From the NCBI RefSeq assembly GCF_900100695.1, contig NZ_FNCF01000006.1:248001-312000 (forward strand): 64,000 nucleotides of DNA, given 5' to 3'. The DNA is from Klenkia brasiliensis. GTDB taxonomy: Bacteria; Actinomycetota; Actinomycetes; Mycobacteriales; Geodermatophilaceae. The notes beneath the pieces are model-generated. The model did no database searches, was not told the origin of the DNA, and saw nothing but the letters and a program-made list of their open reading frames with translations. Each line of letters starts with the position of its first letter. Position 1 is the stretch's first letter. The position numbers were made by a program, and so were the translations under genes. Of the stretch, positions 54,338 to 62,656 are shown one piece after another.

Positions 54338-54655
54338 TCAGCTGCCGCGGTAGGTGGAGAACGCGAAGGGGGCCAGCAGGAGCGGCACGTGGTGGTGCGC
54401 CGTACCGTCGACGACGGTGAAGTCCAGGCTCACCGACGGGTAGAAGGTCTCCCGGCCCTGCTCGAGGAACCACGACCCGGTCGCGAAGACCACCCGGTGC
54501 GGGCCGGTCCCGGTGTCCCGGTCGGCCAGCCGGAACCGGCCGTCGGCGTCGGTGACGCCCTCGCCGAGCAGCTCGTCGCCGGCGAACAGCTGCACCACCA
54601 TGCCCGCCGCGGGCCGGCCGAGCACCGAGTCCAGCACGTGCGTGGAGACGCTCAT
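54338..54655 (-). CDS. hiuH: 5-hydroxyisourate hydrolase
   Basis: 105 residues, transthyretin-like. N-terminal [16 protein letters not shown] with the active-site His, and the exact C-terminal tetrapeptide YRGS that marks this enzyme instead of transthyretin. It turns 5-hydroxyisourate into OHCU. ATGA overlap with the OHCU decarboxylase gene. Confidence 0.95.
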   Translation of the reverse strand: MSVSTHVLDSVLGRPAAGMVVQLFAGDELLGEGVTDADGRFRLADRDTGTGPHRVVFATGSWFLEQGRETFYPSVSLDFTVVDGTAHHHVPLLLAPFAFSTYRGS

Positions 54656-55149
54656 GCCGGCACCAGCGCCCGGACCCGCAGCTGCGTGATCTGGGCGAGC
54701 TGCTCGACCACCTCGGGCCGCTCCTGGTCCGGCGTGTGCGCCAGCCGGCGCCGCAGCTCGGCGAGCATCTCCTCCGGCGTCCGGCCGGCGGCCCGGACCA
54801 GGAACACGTGGTCGAACCGGTCCTCGTACGCGCGGTTCCCGGCCAGGATGGCCTCCCGGACGTCGTCGTCGGCCCCCGACATCGAGGCCTGCTCCCGCCG
54901 GGACGACGACGCCTCGGCCGAGTCCCCGGACACCCGGTCCCCGATCCGCGGGTGCGCGGCCAGCGCCTGGGCGACGGCGTCCCAGGGCAGGGCGCGGGAG
55001 ACCTCGCCGGCCCGGTCCACCAGGGCGTCCACCGAGTCGTAGGGGCGTCCCGACGCCACGGCGGGGGCGAACGGCGCGGCCGCGTTGCACGCCCGCAGCG
55101 CCGTCGTCACCTCGTCGTCGTCGGCGGCGTTGAAGCTGGCCAGGTCCAC
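54652..55149 (-). CDS. uraD: 2-oxo-4-hydroxy-4-carboxy-5-ureidoimidazoline decarboxylase
   Basis: 165 residues. The catalytic His is in [14 protein letters not shown], and EFNAR-type binding residues appear as [16 protein letters not shown]. It decarboxylates OHCU to (S)-allantoin. GTG 55149 is preceded at 7 nt by CATCCT, a likely leaderless promoter. First gene of the urate operon. Confidence 0.93.
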   Translation of the reverse strand: MDLASFNAADDDEVTTALRACNAAAPFAPAVASGRPYDSVDALVDRAGEVSRALPWDAVAQALAAHPRIGDRVSGDSAEASSSRREQASMSGADDDVREAILAGNRAYEDRFDHVFLVRAAGRTPEEMLAELRRRLAHTPDQERPEVVEQLAQITQLRVRALVPA

Positions 55150-55156
55150 GGCTGCG

Positions 55157-55162
55157 AGGATG
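55157..55162 (-). promoter_or_regulatory. -10 box for leaderless uraD operon transcript
   Basis: CATCCT on the minus strand, 7 nt before GTG 55149. Confidence 0.4.
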
Positions 55163-55191
55163 CCAGGACACCCCCGAGTCGAGGAGAGCGC

Positions 55192-56760
55192 ATGGTCGAC
55201 GTGCAGGTCGTCGGACCCGAGGTCGAGCGGTCCGGGGAGGTGCTCACCCCCGAGGCGCTGCAGTTCGTCGGCACGCTGCAGCACCTGTTCGGTGCCTCGC
55301 GCGACGAGCTGCTCGCCGCCCGCGCCCGGCGGCGGCAGGCCGTGGCCGACGGCGAGCCGCTGGACTTCCTGCCCGAGACCGCCGACGTGCGCTCCGGCGA
55401 CTGGTCGGTGCCGCCCCCGCCGCCGGGGCTGGTCCGCCGCCGGGTGGAGATCACCGGTCCCACCGAGCCCAAGATGGCGATCAACGCCCTCAACTGCGGC
55501 GCCGACGTCTGGCTGGCCGACCTCGAGGACGCCAACACCCCGCACTGGCGCAACGTGGTCACCGGCCAGCTCGTGCTGCGCGACGCCGTCCGCGGGTCGC
55601 TGGAGTTCACCAGCCCCGAGGGCAGGCACTACGCCGTCCGGCCCGACGCCGTGCTGCCCACGATCGTGCCCCGCCCGCGGGGCTGGCACCTGGACGAGCG
55701 GCACGTGCTGGTGGACGGCGACCCGGTGGTCGGCGCGCTCGTCGACGCCGGGCTCTACCTGTTCCACAACGCGCAGGCCCAGCTCGACCGCGGCAGCGGT
55801 CCCTACTTCTACCTGCCGAAGATGGAGAGCCACCTCGAGGCGCGGCTGTGGGCCGACGTCTTCGTGCACTGCGAGCGCGAGCTCGGCCTGCCGCGCGGGT
55901 CGATCCGCTGCACGATGCTGATCGAGACCATCCCGGCCGCGTTCGAGATGGAGGAGCTGCTCTACGAGCTCCGCGAGCACGCCACCGGCCTGAACGCCGG
56001 CCGGTGGGACTACCTGTTCAGCGTGGTCAAGGTCTTCCGCGACGCCGGGCCGGCGTTCGTGCTGCCCGACCGGTCCGCGGTCACCATGACCGCGCCGATG
56101 ATGCGGGCCTACACGCAGGCGCTGGTGGCCACCTGCCACCGCCGGGGCGCCATGGCGATCGGCGGCATGGCCGCGCAGATCCCCAGCCGCCGCGACGCCG
56201 AGGCCAACGCCCGCGCCCTGGCCAAGGTGCGCGAGGACAAGACCCGCGAGGCCGGCGACGGCTTCGACGGCTCCTGGGTCGCCCACCCGGACCTGGTGCC
56301 GGTCTGCCGCGAGGTCTTCGAGGGCGTGCTCGGCGACGCCGACAACCAGCTGGGCACGCAGCGGGACGTCCACGTCACCCGCGAGCAGCTGCTGGACGTC
56401 GCCGGCGTCCCCGGCGACCGCACCGAGGCGGGGCTGCGGGCCAACGTCGAGGTCGGCATCCGCTACCTGGCCGCGTGGCTGGCCGGCAACGGCGCCGTCG
56501 GCATCCACGGCCTCATGGAGGACGCCGCCACCGCCGAGATCAGCCGCTCCCAGGTCTGGCAGTGGCTGCGCGGCGGGGTCGTGCTGGACACCGGCGAGAC
56601 GGTCACCCCCGAGCTGGTGCACCGGGTCATCGACGAGGAGGTGGCCGGCATCGGCGAGCTGGACCGGCTCGACGACGCCCGCCGGCTGTTCGAGCAGGTC
56701 GCGCTGGCCGAGGACTTCCCCGACTTCCTCACCCTCCCCGCCTACGCCCTGATCGACTGA
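55192..56760 (+). CDS. aceB: Malate synthase A
   Basis: 522 residues. EITGPTEPKMAINALNCGA, DLEDANTPHWRN, PRPRGWHLDERHV, TMLIETIPAAFEMEELLYEL and MGGMAAQIPSR-type segments are all family signatures, and GIHGLMEDAATAEISR near the end carries the catalytic Asp. It condenses glyoxylate with acetyl-CoA to malate. It is divergent from the urate operon, which fits glyoxylate coming from allantoin. RBS GAGGAGAG precedes the ATG. TGATG overlap with the next gene. Confidence 0.93.
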   Translation: MVDVQVVGPEVERSGEVLTPEALQFVGTLQHLFGASRDELLAARARRRQAVADGEPLDFLPETADVRSGDWSVPPPPPGLVRRRVEITGPTEPKMAINALNCGADVWLADLEDANTPHWRNVVTGQLVLRDAVRGSLEFTSPEGRHYAVRPDAVLPTIVPRPRGWHLDERHVLVDGDPVVGALVDAGLYLFHNAQAQLDRGSGPYFYLPKMESHLEARLWADVFVHCERELGLPRGSIRCTMLIETIPAAFEMEELLYELREHATGLNAGRWDYLFSVVKVFRDAGPAFVLPDRSAVTMTAPMMRAYTQALVATCHRRGAMAIGGMAAQIPSRRDAEANARALAKVREDKTREAGDGFDGSWVAHPDLVPVCREVFEGVLGDADNQLGTQRDVHVTREQLLDVAGVPGDRTEAGLRANVEVGIRYLAAWLAGNGAVGIHGLMEDAATAEISRSQVWQWLRGGVVLDTGETVTPELVHRVIDEEVAGIGELDRLDDARRLFEQVALAEDFPDFLTLPAYALID

Positions 56761-57956
56761 TGGAGGAGGCAGTCCTCGCCGAGCTGGACCGGGCGCTCGA
56801 GCCGGTGGACGCCGCCCGCGCGGCGGCCTACCCGGGCGAGGCACCGACCCGCCAGCCGGTGCACACCTGCTACGTGCCCGCCGACGCCGTCGTCCCCGGG
56901 CTGGTGGGGTCCTGGGGCGAGCAGGCGCTGGCCGCGCTGGACGAGCACGGCCTGCCCGACCTGGGGCTGCCCGGCGAGCTGGTCGAGCAGGTGCTGCCGC
57001 GGGTGCGGGCCAAGCTGGCCGCCGAGCCGGTCGAGGACCTGCGGGTGGACAGCGAGGACGGCTACCGCGGCCCGCCGGACCGGGAGGACGACGACGTCGC
57101 CCGCGCCGCGGCGGTGCTGGCCGCGGAGCCGGGCCTGCCGCCGTTCTGGGGCACCCGCGCCAAGTCGCTGGAGGGGCCGACCCGGCGCCGGGGCGTCCGC
57201 TCGCTGGACCTCTTCCTCGGCGGGCTGGCCGGCCGCGGCCGCGCGGTGGTGACGCTGCCGAAGGTGACCGCGGTCGAGCAGGTCGCGGCGTTCCTGCCGG
57301 TGCTCGACGCGCTGGAGCAGGCGCACGGCCTGGCGCTGGACCTGGAGCTGCAGGTGGAGACGCCGCAGGCGGTGCTGGGCGCCGACGGCGCGGCGACGCT
57401 GGCCGCGATGCTGCACGCCGGGCGCGGCCGGGTGACCGGGCTGCACTACGGCACCTACGACTACTCGGCGTCCCTGGGCATCTCCGCGGCCCACCAGGCC
57501 AGCGACCACCCGGCGGCCGACCACGCCAAGGCCACCATGCAGGTCGCGGTCGCCGGCACCGGGGCGCGGGCGGTCGACGGCTCCACCAACGTGCTGCCGG
57601 TCGGCGAGCGGGCCGCGGTGCACGCCGCCTGGCGGTTGCACGCGGGGCTGGTCCGCCGGGCGCTGGAGCGCGGCTTCTACCAGGGCTGGGACCTGCACCC
57701 GGCCCAGCTGGTCACCCGCTACACCGCGACCTACGCCTTCTTCCGGGCCGCGCTGCCCGCCGCCGGCGCCCGGCTGGCGGCCTACACCGCCCGGGTCGAC
57801 GGCGGCGTGCTCGACGAGCCCGCGACCGCCCGGGCGCTGGCCGGGGTGCTGCTGCGCGGGCTGGACTGCGGCGCGCTGGACGCCGCGGAGGTCGCTGCGG
57901 CGGCCGGGGTGGGGCGCGCGGCGCTGGACGCCCTGGCCGGGCGCCCGCCGCGGTGA
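56760..57956 (+). CDS. Aldolase/citrate-lyase-like protein (DUF6986-like)
   Basis: 398 residues. The core has VTLPKVTAVEQVAAFLPVLDAL, LDLELQVETPQAVLG with the Mg-binding Glu, and TGLHYGTYDYSASLGI, similar to HpcH/HpaI aldolases and citrate-lyase beta subunits. WDLHPAQLVTRY near residue 305 is also family-like. It is coupled to malate synthase (ATG overlaps TGA), so it may make or use a C2/C3 keto acid such as glyoxylate. The exact reaction is not known. Confidence 0.78.
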   Translation: MEEAVLAELDRALEPVDAARAAAYPGEAPTRQPVHTCYVPADAVVPGLVGSWGEQALAALDEHGLPDLGLPGELVEQVLPRVRAKLAAEPVEDLRVDSEDGYRGPPDREDDDVARAAAVLAAEPGLPPFWGTRAKSLEGPTRRRGVRSLDLFLGGLAGRGRAVVTLPKVTAVEQVAAFLPVLDALEQAHGLALDLELQVETPQAVLGADGAATLAAMLHAGRGRVTGLHYGTYDYSASLGISAAHQASDHPAADHAKATMQVAVAGTGARAVDGSTNVLPVGERAAVHAAWRLHAGLVRRALERGFYQGWDLHPAQLVTRYTATYAFFRAALPAAGARLAAYTARVDGGVLDEPATARALAGVLLRGLDCGALDAAEVAAAAGVGRAALDALAGRPPR

Positions 57957-57969
57957 GGGCCGACACGCC

Positions 57970-57989
57970 GCATGTGCGCGCTCACATGC
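57970..57989. promoter_or_regulatory. Inverted repeat after malate synthase operon
   Basis: GCATGTG (57970-57976) and CACATGC (57983-57989), spacer 6 nt. It may be a weak terminator of the aldolase-like gene or an operator for the next gene. Confidence 0.4.
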
Positions 57990-58131
57990 CCCGCGGCGGG
58001 GGTGCCTGTGCAGGTCAGGCGGGCAGGGGGCACCATGACGTGTCGGCGACCCCGGCCGGTGCCGGTTGTGCGCATCCGAATCAGTCATGATGACGCGGTC
58101 GATCGGGTTCCGGCAGCGGGGAGGAAGGCGC

Positions 58132-59085
58132 GTGCACGTGGACGTGGGCACCCCCGACCGGGTGCACGGGCTGGTCGCCTGCTCCTCCGACGACGAGCTG
58201 CTGTCGGTCGTCCTGGGCTGGGCGCGGGCCGGGCTGGCCGACGGTGACCTGACCGTCGTCGTCGTCCTGCCCTGGGCCGCCGAGCACGTCCGCGCGGAGC
58301 TGCCCGGCGCCGAGGTCTGCGAGCTCGGGCCACCGGCCCCGCGCGCGCCCGACGGCATCGCCCTGCAGCTGGGCCTCGTGCGCCGCGCGGCCGCCGAGGG
58401 CCGCCGGCTGCGCATGGTGGGCCAGGTGCACGAGGACGGCGGTGACCCGCGGCTGTGGGACGAGCGGCTGCGGTGCGAGGTCGCCTACGAGCACGTGTTC
58501 GGGGCCACCCCGCTGAGCACGCTGTGCGTCTACGACCGCCGCACCGTCCCGCCCGCGGTCCTCGAGGCCGCGCTGCTGGCGCACCCGCAGTGCATGGTCG
58601 ACCGGCACCTGGGGACCAACCCGGCGCACCTGGCCCCCCTCGACGTCGTCGCCTCGCTCGGCACGCCGGTGGAGCCGCTGCAGGCCGCCGAGCCGGTCTT
58701 CGCCGTCGACGACGCCCCGACGCTGCCCGAGCTGCGGCACGCACTGTCGGCGGCGCTGCGCGGCCGGTTCGCCGACCGGGACACCGAGGAGGACGTGCAC
58801 CTGGCGGCCAGCGAGATCGCGGCCAACGCCTTCCGGCACGGCGGCCGCCCGGTCTCGGCCCGGGTCTGGGCCGATGCCGAGCGCGTGGTGCTGACCGTCT
58901 CCGACGGCGGGCAGCAGGGCTTCGACGGTCGGCTGGCCGGCTACCGGCCGGCGCACGGCGACGACCTCGCCCACGGCGGCATGGGCCTGTGGCTGGCCCG
59001 CAAGCTCTGCGACCACGTCGACGTCGAGTCCGGCGCCACCGGCACGACGGTGCGGCTGACCACCGCCGTGCGCCCCCGGGCTTGA
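58132..59085 (+). CDS. MEDS-HATPase regulator (anti-sigma-type)
   Basis: 317 residues. N-terminal MEDS-like sensory domain (VHGLVACSSDDELLSVVLGW, RRLRMVGQVHED, CVYDRRTV) and a C-terminal GHKL ATPase with ASEIAANAFRHGG and HGGMGLWLARKLCDHV. Streptomyces-type proteins of this layout act as anti-sigma kinases. GTG 58132 has GGGGAGGAAGG upstream; farther starts at 58066 or 58087 lack one. Confidence 0.82.
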   Translation: MHVDVGTPDRVHGLVACSSDDELLSVVLGWARAGLADGDLTVVVVLPWAAEHVRAELPGAEVCELGPPAPRAPDGIALQLGLVRRAAAEGRRLRMVGQVHEDGGDPRLWDERLRCEVAYEHVFGATPLSTLCVYDRRTVPPAVLEAALLAHPQCMVDRHLGTNPAHLAPLDVVASLGTPVEPLQAAEPVFAVDDAPTLPELRHALSAALRGRFADRDTEEDVHLAASEIAANAFRHGGRPVSARVWADAERVVLTVSDGGQQGFDGRLAGYRPAHGDDLAHGGMGLWLARKLCDHVDVESGATGTTVRLTTAVRPRA

Positions 59086-59094
59086 CGCGGGCGG

Positions 59095-59112
59095 TACCTC
59101 ACCGCTGAGGTA
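59095..59112. promoter_or_regulatory. Perfect palindrome over the NmrA-marR promoter
   Basis: TACCTCACCGCTGAGGTA has 7-bp arms and a 4-nt centre. TTGACG (59082-59087) may be the -35, and the palindrome covers the -10 and ends 5 nt before the GTG 59118. The MarR protein in the same operon is the expected repressor. Confidence 0.65.
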
Positions 59113-59117
59113 AGCGG

Positions 59118-59936
59118 GTGATCGTGGTGACGGCGGCCGGGGGCAGCACGGGGACGGCGGTGGTCCGCGCGCTGCGGGCGCGGGGGGAGCAGGTGCGTGC
59201 CGTGGTCGGCAGCGACCGCGCGCGCCCGGAGCTGGACGGGCTGGGCGCCGAGGTGGTGGTCGCCGACCTGGTCGGCGACCCGGCCGGCCTGCCGCTGGCC
59301 GGTGCCGACGCCCTCTACCTGATCTGGCCCAACTTCGAGCCCAGCGAGGCCGCCGGGGCGCCGGCCGCGTTCCGGGCGGCCCGCGACGCCGGCGTCGGGC
59401 GGGTGGTCTACCACTCCGTGCTGCGCCCGCAGCTGCGCTCGATGCCGCACCACGCCGCCAAGGACCGCGCCGAGGAGGCCCTCGACACCGCCGGCGTGCC
59501 CTGGCGGGTGCTGCAGCCCTGCGCCTACGCCGACAACCTCGACGCCGCCCTGGCCACCGCGGCGACCACCGGCGAGCTGCGCAGCGCGTGGGGCACCCGG
59601 CAGGCGCAGTCCTTCGTCGACCTGCGCGACGTCGCCGAGGCCGCCGCGGTGCTGCTCACCGAGGACGGCCTGGACGGCGGCACGTTCGAGGCGGTCGGGC
59701 CCGCCGCGCTCACCGCCCCCGACGTGGCCGCGGCGATGGCGCACCGGCTGGGCCGGCCCGTGGTCGCGGTCGACGCCCGGGCGCCCGAGCGGGACGACTA
59801 CGCCGGCCGGTGCCTGCGCACGATGCTCGAGCACTACCGGGCGCACGGGTTCACCGGCAGCCCGCGGGTGCTCACCGACCTGCTGGGCCGCGCGCCCCGC
59901 ACCTTCGCCGAGCACCTCGAGGAGGTCGCGGCGTGA
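59118..59936 (+). CDS. NmrA/NAD(P)H-binding atypical SDR
   Basis: 272 residues. TAAGGSTGTAVVRALRARG is the dinucleotide-binding turn, followed by VVVADLVGDPAG and YLIWPNFEPSE; GVGRVVYHSVLRPQ and VPWRVLQPCAYADNL are typical of NmrA-like quinone reductases or sensor proteins. It probably binds NADP(H). Cotranscribed with a MarR gene (GTGA overlap) under a palindromic operator. Confidence 0.83.
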   Translation: MIVVTAAGGSTGTAVVRALRARGEQVRAVVGSDRARPELDGLGAEVVVADLVGDPAGLPLAGADALYLIWPNFEPSEAAGAPAAFRAARDAGVGRVVYHSVLRPQLRSMPHHAAKDRAEEALDTAGVPWRVLQPCAYADNLDAALATAATTGELRSAWGTRQAQSFVDLRDVAEAAAVLLTEDGLDGGTFEAVGPAALTAPDVAAAMAHRLGRPVVAVDARAPERDDYAGRCLRTMLEHYRAHGFTGSPRVLTDLLGRAPRTFAEHLEEVAA

Positions 59937-60463
59937 GCGGCGACGCGATGGACGTCATCCTGGCGCAGTGGGCCCGCGAGCGCCCCGACCTGGACTGCTC
60001 GCCGATGGGCATCATCGGCCGGATCTCCCAGCTCCAGCGCGAGGTGCACCTGGCCCAGCGGGCCACCTTCGCCCGGCACGGGCTGGACGCGCCGTCCTTC
60101 GACGTGCTGGCCGCGCTGCGCCGGGCGGGGGAGCCCTACCAGCTGACCCCGACCGCGCTGATGCGCACCGCGCTGGTCACCAGCGGGGCCATCACGCAGC
60201 GGCTGGACCGGCTGGAGGAGAAGGGCCTGATCACCCGGGAGCGCAGCGAGGCCGACGGCCGGGCCGTCGTCGTCACCCTGACCGACGCCGGGCGGACGGC
60301 GCTGGACACCGCGCTGCCCGACCACCTGGAGACCGAGCACGGCATGCTGGCCGGCCTCAGCCCCGCCGAGCGGGAGCAGCTGGCCGGCCTGCTGCGCCGG
60401 TTCCTCGTCGCGCTGGGCCGGGTGCCCGACCCGGACCCCTCAGCCGAGCAGGTCGGCGGCTGA
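59933..60463 (+). CDS. MarR-family regulator
   Basis: 176 residues. Winged helix: FDVLAALRRAGEPYQLTP, MRTALVTSGAITQRLDRLEEKGLI and RERSEADGRAVVVTLT in the wing. The C-terminal helix is for dimer formation. It probably represses its own operon by TACCTCA-N4-TGAGGTA; a phenolic or oxidant inducer would fit the NmrA partner. It converges with ald (24-bp overlap). Confidence 0.87.
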   Translation: MSGDAMDVILAQWARERPDLDCSPMGIIGRISQLQREVHLAQRATFARHGLDAPSFDVLAALRRAGEPYQLTPTALMRTALVTSGAITQRLDRLEEKGLITRERSEADGRAVVVTLTDAGRTALDTALPDHLETEHGMLAGLSPAEREQLAGLLRRFLVALGRVPDPDPSAEQVGG

Positions 60464-61555
60464 GGTCCACGGCAGGTCGTGCGCGGCGGCGACCGGCTCG
60501 CTGGTCAGCTGCCCGCCCAGGCTGGTGAGCCCCTTGGCCAGCACCGGCGAGGACGCCGCCGCGCCGCGCACACCGGAGTCGGCGACGGTGATCAGGTAGG
60601 GCAGCGTCGCCGAGGTCAGCGCCAGCGTGGAGGTGCGGGCGACCGCGCCGGGGATGTTGGCCACGCAGTAGTGCACGACCCCTTCCTCGACGTAGGTCGG
60701 GTCGGAGTGGGTGGTGGGCCGGCTGGTCTCGAAGCAGCCGCCCTGGTCGATGGCGATGTCGACGGCCACGCTGCCCGGCCGCATGGAGGCGACCATCTCG
60801 CGGCTGACCAGCTTGGGGGCCTTGGTGCCCGGCACCAGCACGGCGCCGATGAGCACGTCGGAGTCGGCCACGTAGGAGGCCAGCCGCGCACGGTTGGGCT
60901 GCACCAGGTCCAGTCGGCCCTCGAAGACGTCGGAGAGGTAGGCCAGCCGCGCCGGGTTGGTGTCGAAGACCCGCACGATGGCCCGCATGCCGACCGCGAT
61001 CTTGGCGGCCTCGGTGCCGGACACGCCGCCGCCGATGATGGTCACCTTCGCCGCGGGCGTGCCGGGGACGCCGCCCATGAGGATGCCGGCGCCGCCGGAC
61101 GGGCTCTCCAGGTGGTGCGCGGCGGCCTGCACGGCCATCCGGCCGGCGACCTCGCTCATGGGGGTCAGCAGCGGCAGCCGGCCGTCGGGGGTCTGCACGG
61201 TCTCGTAGGCGATGGCGTCGATCCGCCGCTCGACGAGGAAGTCGGTCAGCGAGCGGTCGGCGGCGGCGTGCAGGTAGGTGAACAGCTGCTGACCCTCGCG
61301 GAAGCGGTGGTACTCCGCGGGCACCGGCTCCTTGACCTTGACCACCAGGCCGGCCTCGGCGAACACGGCGTCGGCGTCGGCCACCACCCGGGCGCCGGCG
61401 GCGGCGTACTCCTCGTCGGTGAACCGGGACCCGGTGCCGGCACCGGACTGCACGAGCACCTCGTGCCCGTGGTGCACCAGCTCCGCGGCGCCGTCGGGCT
61501 GCAGCGAGACCCGCTGCTCGTTGTCCTTGATCTCGCTGGGGATGCCGACGCGCAC
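60440..61555 (-). CDS. ald: Alanine dehydrogenase
   Basis: 371 residues. From GTG 61555 the known active residues fall in place exactly: Arg15, Lys75 and His96. NAD site VTIIGGGVSGTEAAKIAVG, then SRPTTHSDPTYVEEGVVHYCVANIPG. It interconverts alanine and pyruvate plus ammonia. The start has AGGAGG 6 nt upstream. Its divergent neighbour is an Lrp-type regulator, as with aldR-ald in mycobacteria. Confidence 0.94.
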   Translation of the reverse strand: MRVGIPSEIKDNEQRVSLQPDGAAELVHHGHEVLVQSGAGTGSRFTDEEYAAAGARVVADADAVFAEAGLVVKVKEPVPAEYHRFREGQQLFTYLHAAADRSLTDFLVERRIDAIAYETVQTPDGRLPLLTPMSEVAGRMAVQAAAHHLESPSGGAGILMGGVPGTPAAKVTIIGGGVSGTEAAKIAVGMRAIVRVFDTNPARLAYLSDVFEGRLDLVQPNRARLASYVADSDVLIGAVLVPGTKAPKLVSREMVASMRPGSVAVDIAIDQGGCFETSRPTTHSDPTYVEEGVVHYCVANIPGAVARTSTLALTSATLPYLITVADSGVRGAAASSPVLAKGLTSLGGQLTSEPVAAAHDLPWTSAADLLG

Positions 61556-61574
61556 GATGTCCTCCTGGGGAACG

Positions 61575-61591
61575 GGTGGCACCATTCCACC
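61575..61591. promoter_or_regulatory. Inverted repeat in the ald-aldR region
   Basis: GGTGG-N7-CCACC. Possible half of an AldR binding region, on the ald side. Confidence 0.35.
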
Positions 61592-61648
61592 GAGCCGCTG
61601 CGGTCCAGGACCAGAGGAGCCGAACAAGTGCGCAGAGATCGAAGCCTC

Positions 61649-61667
61649 CACCGCACCGGGTGCGGTG
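61649..61667. promoter_or_regulatory. Palindrome before aldR-like gene
   Basis: CACCGCACCGGGTGCGGTG has 9-bp perfect arms around one base. It lies 7 bp before the GTG of the Lrp-type regulator and may be its autoregulatory site. Confidence 0.5.
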
Positions 61668-61674
61668 CGCGGCG

Positions 61675-62136
61675 GTGAGCGAGGGGTCCCGCCGAACGCT
61701 GGACGACGTCGACCGCCGGCTGCTGGAGCTGCTGCGCGCCGACGGACGGCGACCCAACAACCAGCTGGCCGCGGCCGTGGGCCTCTCGCCGTCCACCTGC
61801 CTGGCCCGGGTGCGCGCGCTCGTCGCCGAGGGCGTCATCACCCGGTTCACCGTCGAGCTGGACCCCGACGCCGTCGGCGACCCGCTGCAGGCGCTGGTCG
61901 CGGTGCGGCTGCGCCCGGGCGCCCGGCACCAGCTCAACGTCTTCGCCGACGGCCTGCGCCAGCTGCCGGAGGTGGCGCAGTTCTTCTACCTGGCGGGCGC
62001 GGAGGACTTCGTGGTCCACGTGCGGGCCCGGGACACCGCGCACCTGCGCGACTTCGTCACCGACCGCATCTCCACCCAGCCGATGGTGGCTGCGACCAAC
62101 ACCAGCCTCATCTTCGAGCACGAACGCGGTCGGTGA
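61675..62136 (+). CDS. aldR: Lrp/AsnC-family regulator (AldR-like)
   Basis: 153 residues. N-terminal HTH: LDDVDRRLLELLRADGR, NNQLAAAVGLSPSTCLARVRAL; C-terminal RAM domain: ALVAVRLRPGARH, FFYLAGAEDFVVHVRARD. The divergent position next to ald, and the 9-bp-arm palindrome between them, point to control of alanine metabolism. GTG 61675 begins the usual N terminus. Confidence 0.87.
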   Translation: MSEGSRRTLDDVDRRLLELLRADGRRPNNQLAAAVGLSPSTCLARVRALVAEGVITRFTVELDPDAVGDPLQALVAVRLRPGARHQLNVFADGLRQLPEVAQFFYLAGAEDFVVHVRARDTAHLRDFVTDRISTQPMVAATNTSLIFEHERGR

Positions 62137-62149
62137 CCGCGCCGGCGGG

Positions 62150-62473
62150 TCAGTGCGTGTCGGCGGCCGGCAGGGCGGCGTCGACGCCGGGCACCCAGCG
62201 GACGGCGCCGTCGAGGGTGACGACGACGACCTCGTCGACCTCGGCCGGCAGGTCCAGCCCGGCCAGCAGGGTGCTCACCGACTGGGCGGTGGCGGCCAGG
62301 GCGCGCTGCACGTCCGTGGCGGTCGTGGTTGCCTCGAGGTAGAACACCTCGGGCACGTGCGGGTCCTCGCGCACGGCGGTGCCCTCGGGGGCCTCCAGCC
62401 GCAGCGCCACGCCCACCTCGAAGGCGTGCCGCAGGTCGGTCTGCACGACCGCGCAGGTCACGAACGTCTGCAC
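62150..62473 (-). CDS. Small protein of unknown function
   Basis: 107 residues, acidic, no signal peptide or membrane helix. VQTFVTCAVVQTDLRHAFE begins a predicted alpha/beta fold and the middle has EVFYLEATTTATDVQRAL. One Cys (residue 7). The start GTG 62473 has GGGAGAGGGAG upstream. It is divergent from the YcaO gene (183 bp between them) and convergent with the Lrp gene. I do not recognise a family. Confidence 0.62.
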   Translation of the reverse strand: MQTFVTCAVVQTDLRHAFEVGVALRLEAPEGTAVREDPHVPEVFYLEATTTATDVQRALAATAQSVSTLLAGLDLPAEVDEVVVVTLDGAVRWVPGVDAALPAADTH

Positions 62474-62656
62474 CTTGTCTCCCTCTCCCCGCTCCGTGCG
62501 ATGCGGACCCGGCCGGCTCTGGAACGGGTGCGTACACGGTCTTCGCAGTCAGGGGTGCCCGTCAATGGCCGACACATGCTTCAGCGCTGAGAGATCACTC
62601 GCTGGGGTCACCCCGGTGCTCGAGCGGGTCAAGGACGCCCGGGGCACAGTGACGGG

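Noticed and set aside
62474-62656. Possible riboswitch before the YcaO gene because of CTGAGAG near 62587
   Set aside because: The other conserved parts of a TPP element are missing and no stable fold is evident; only a short GGGGTCACCCC dyad is seen.
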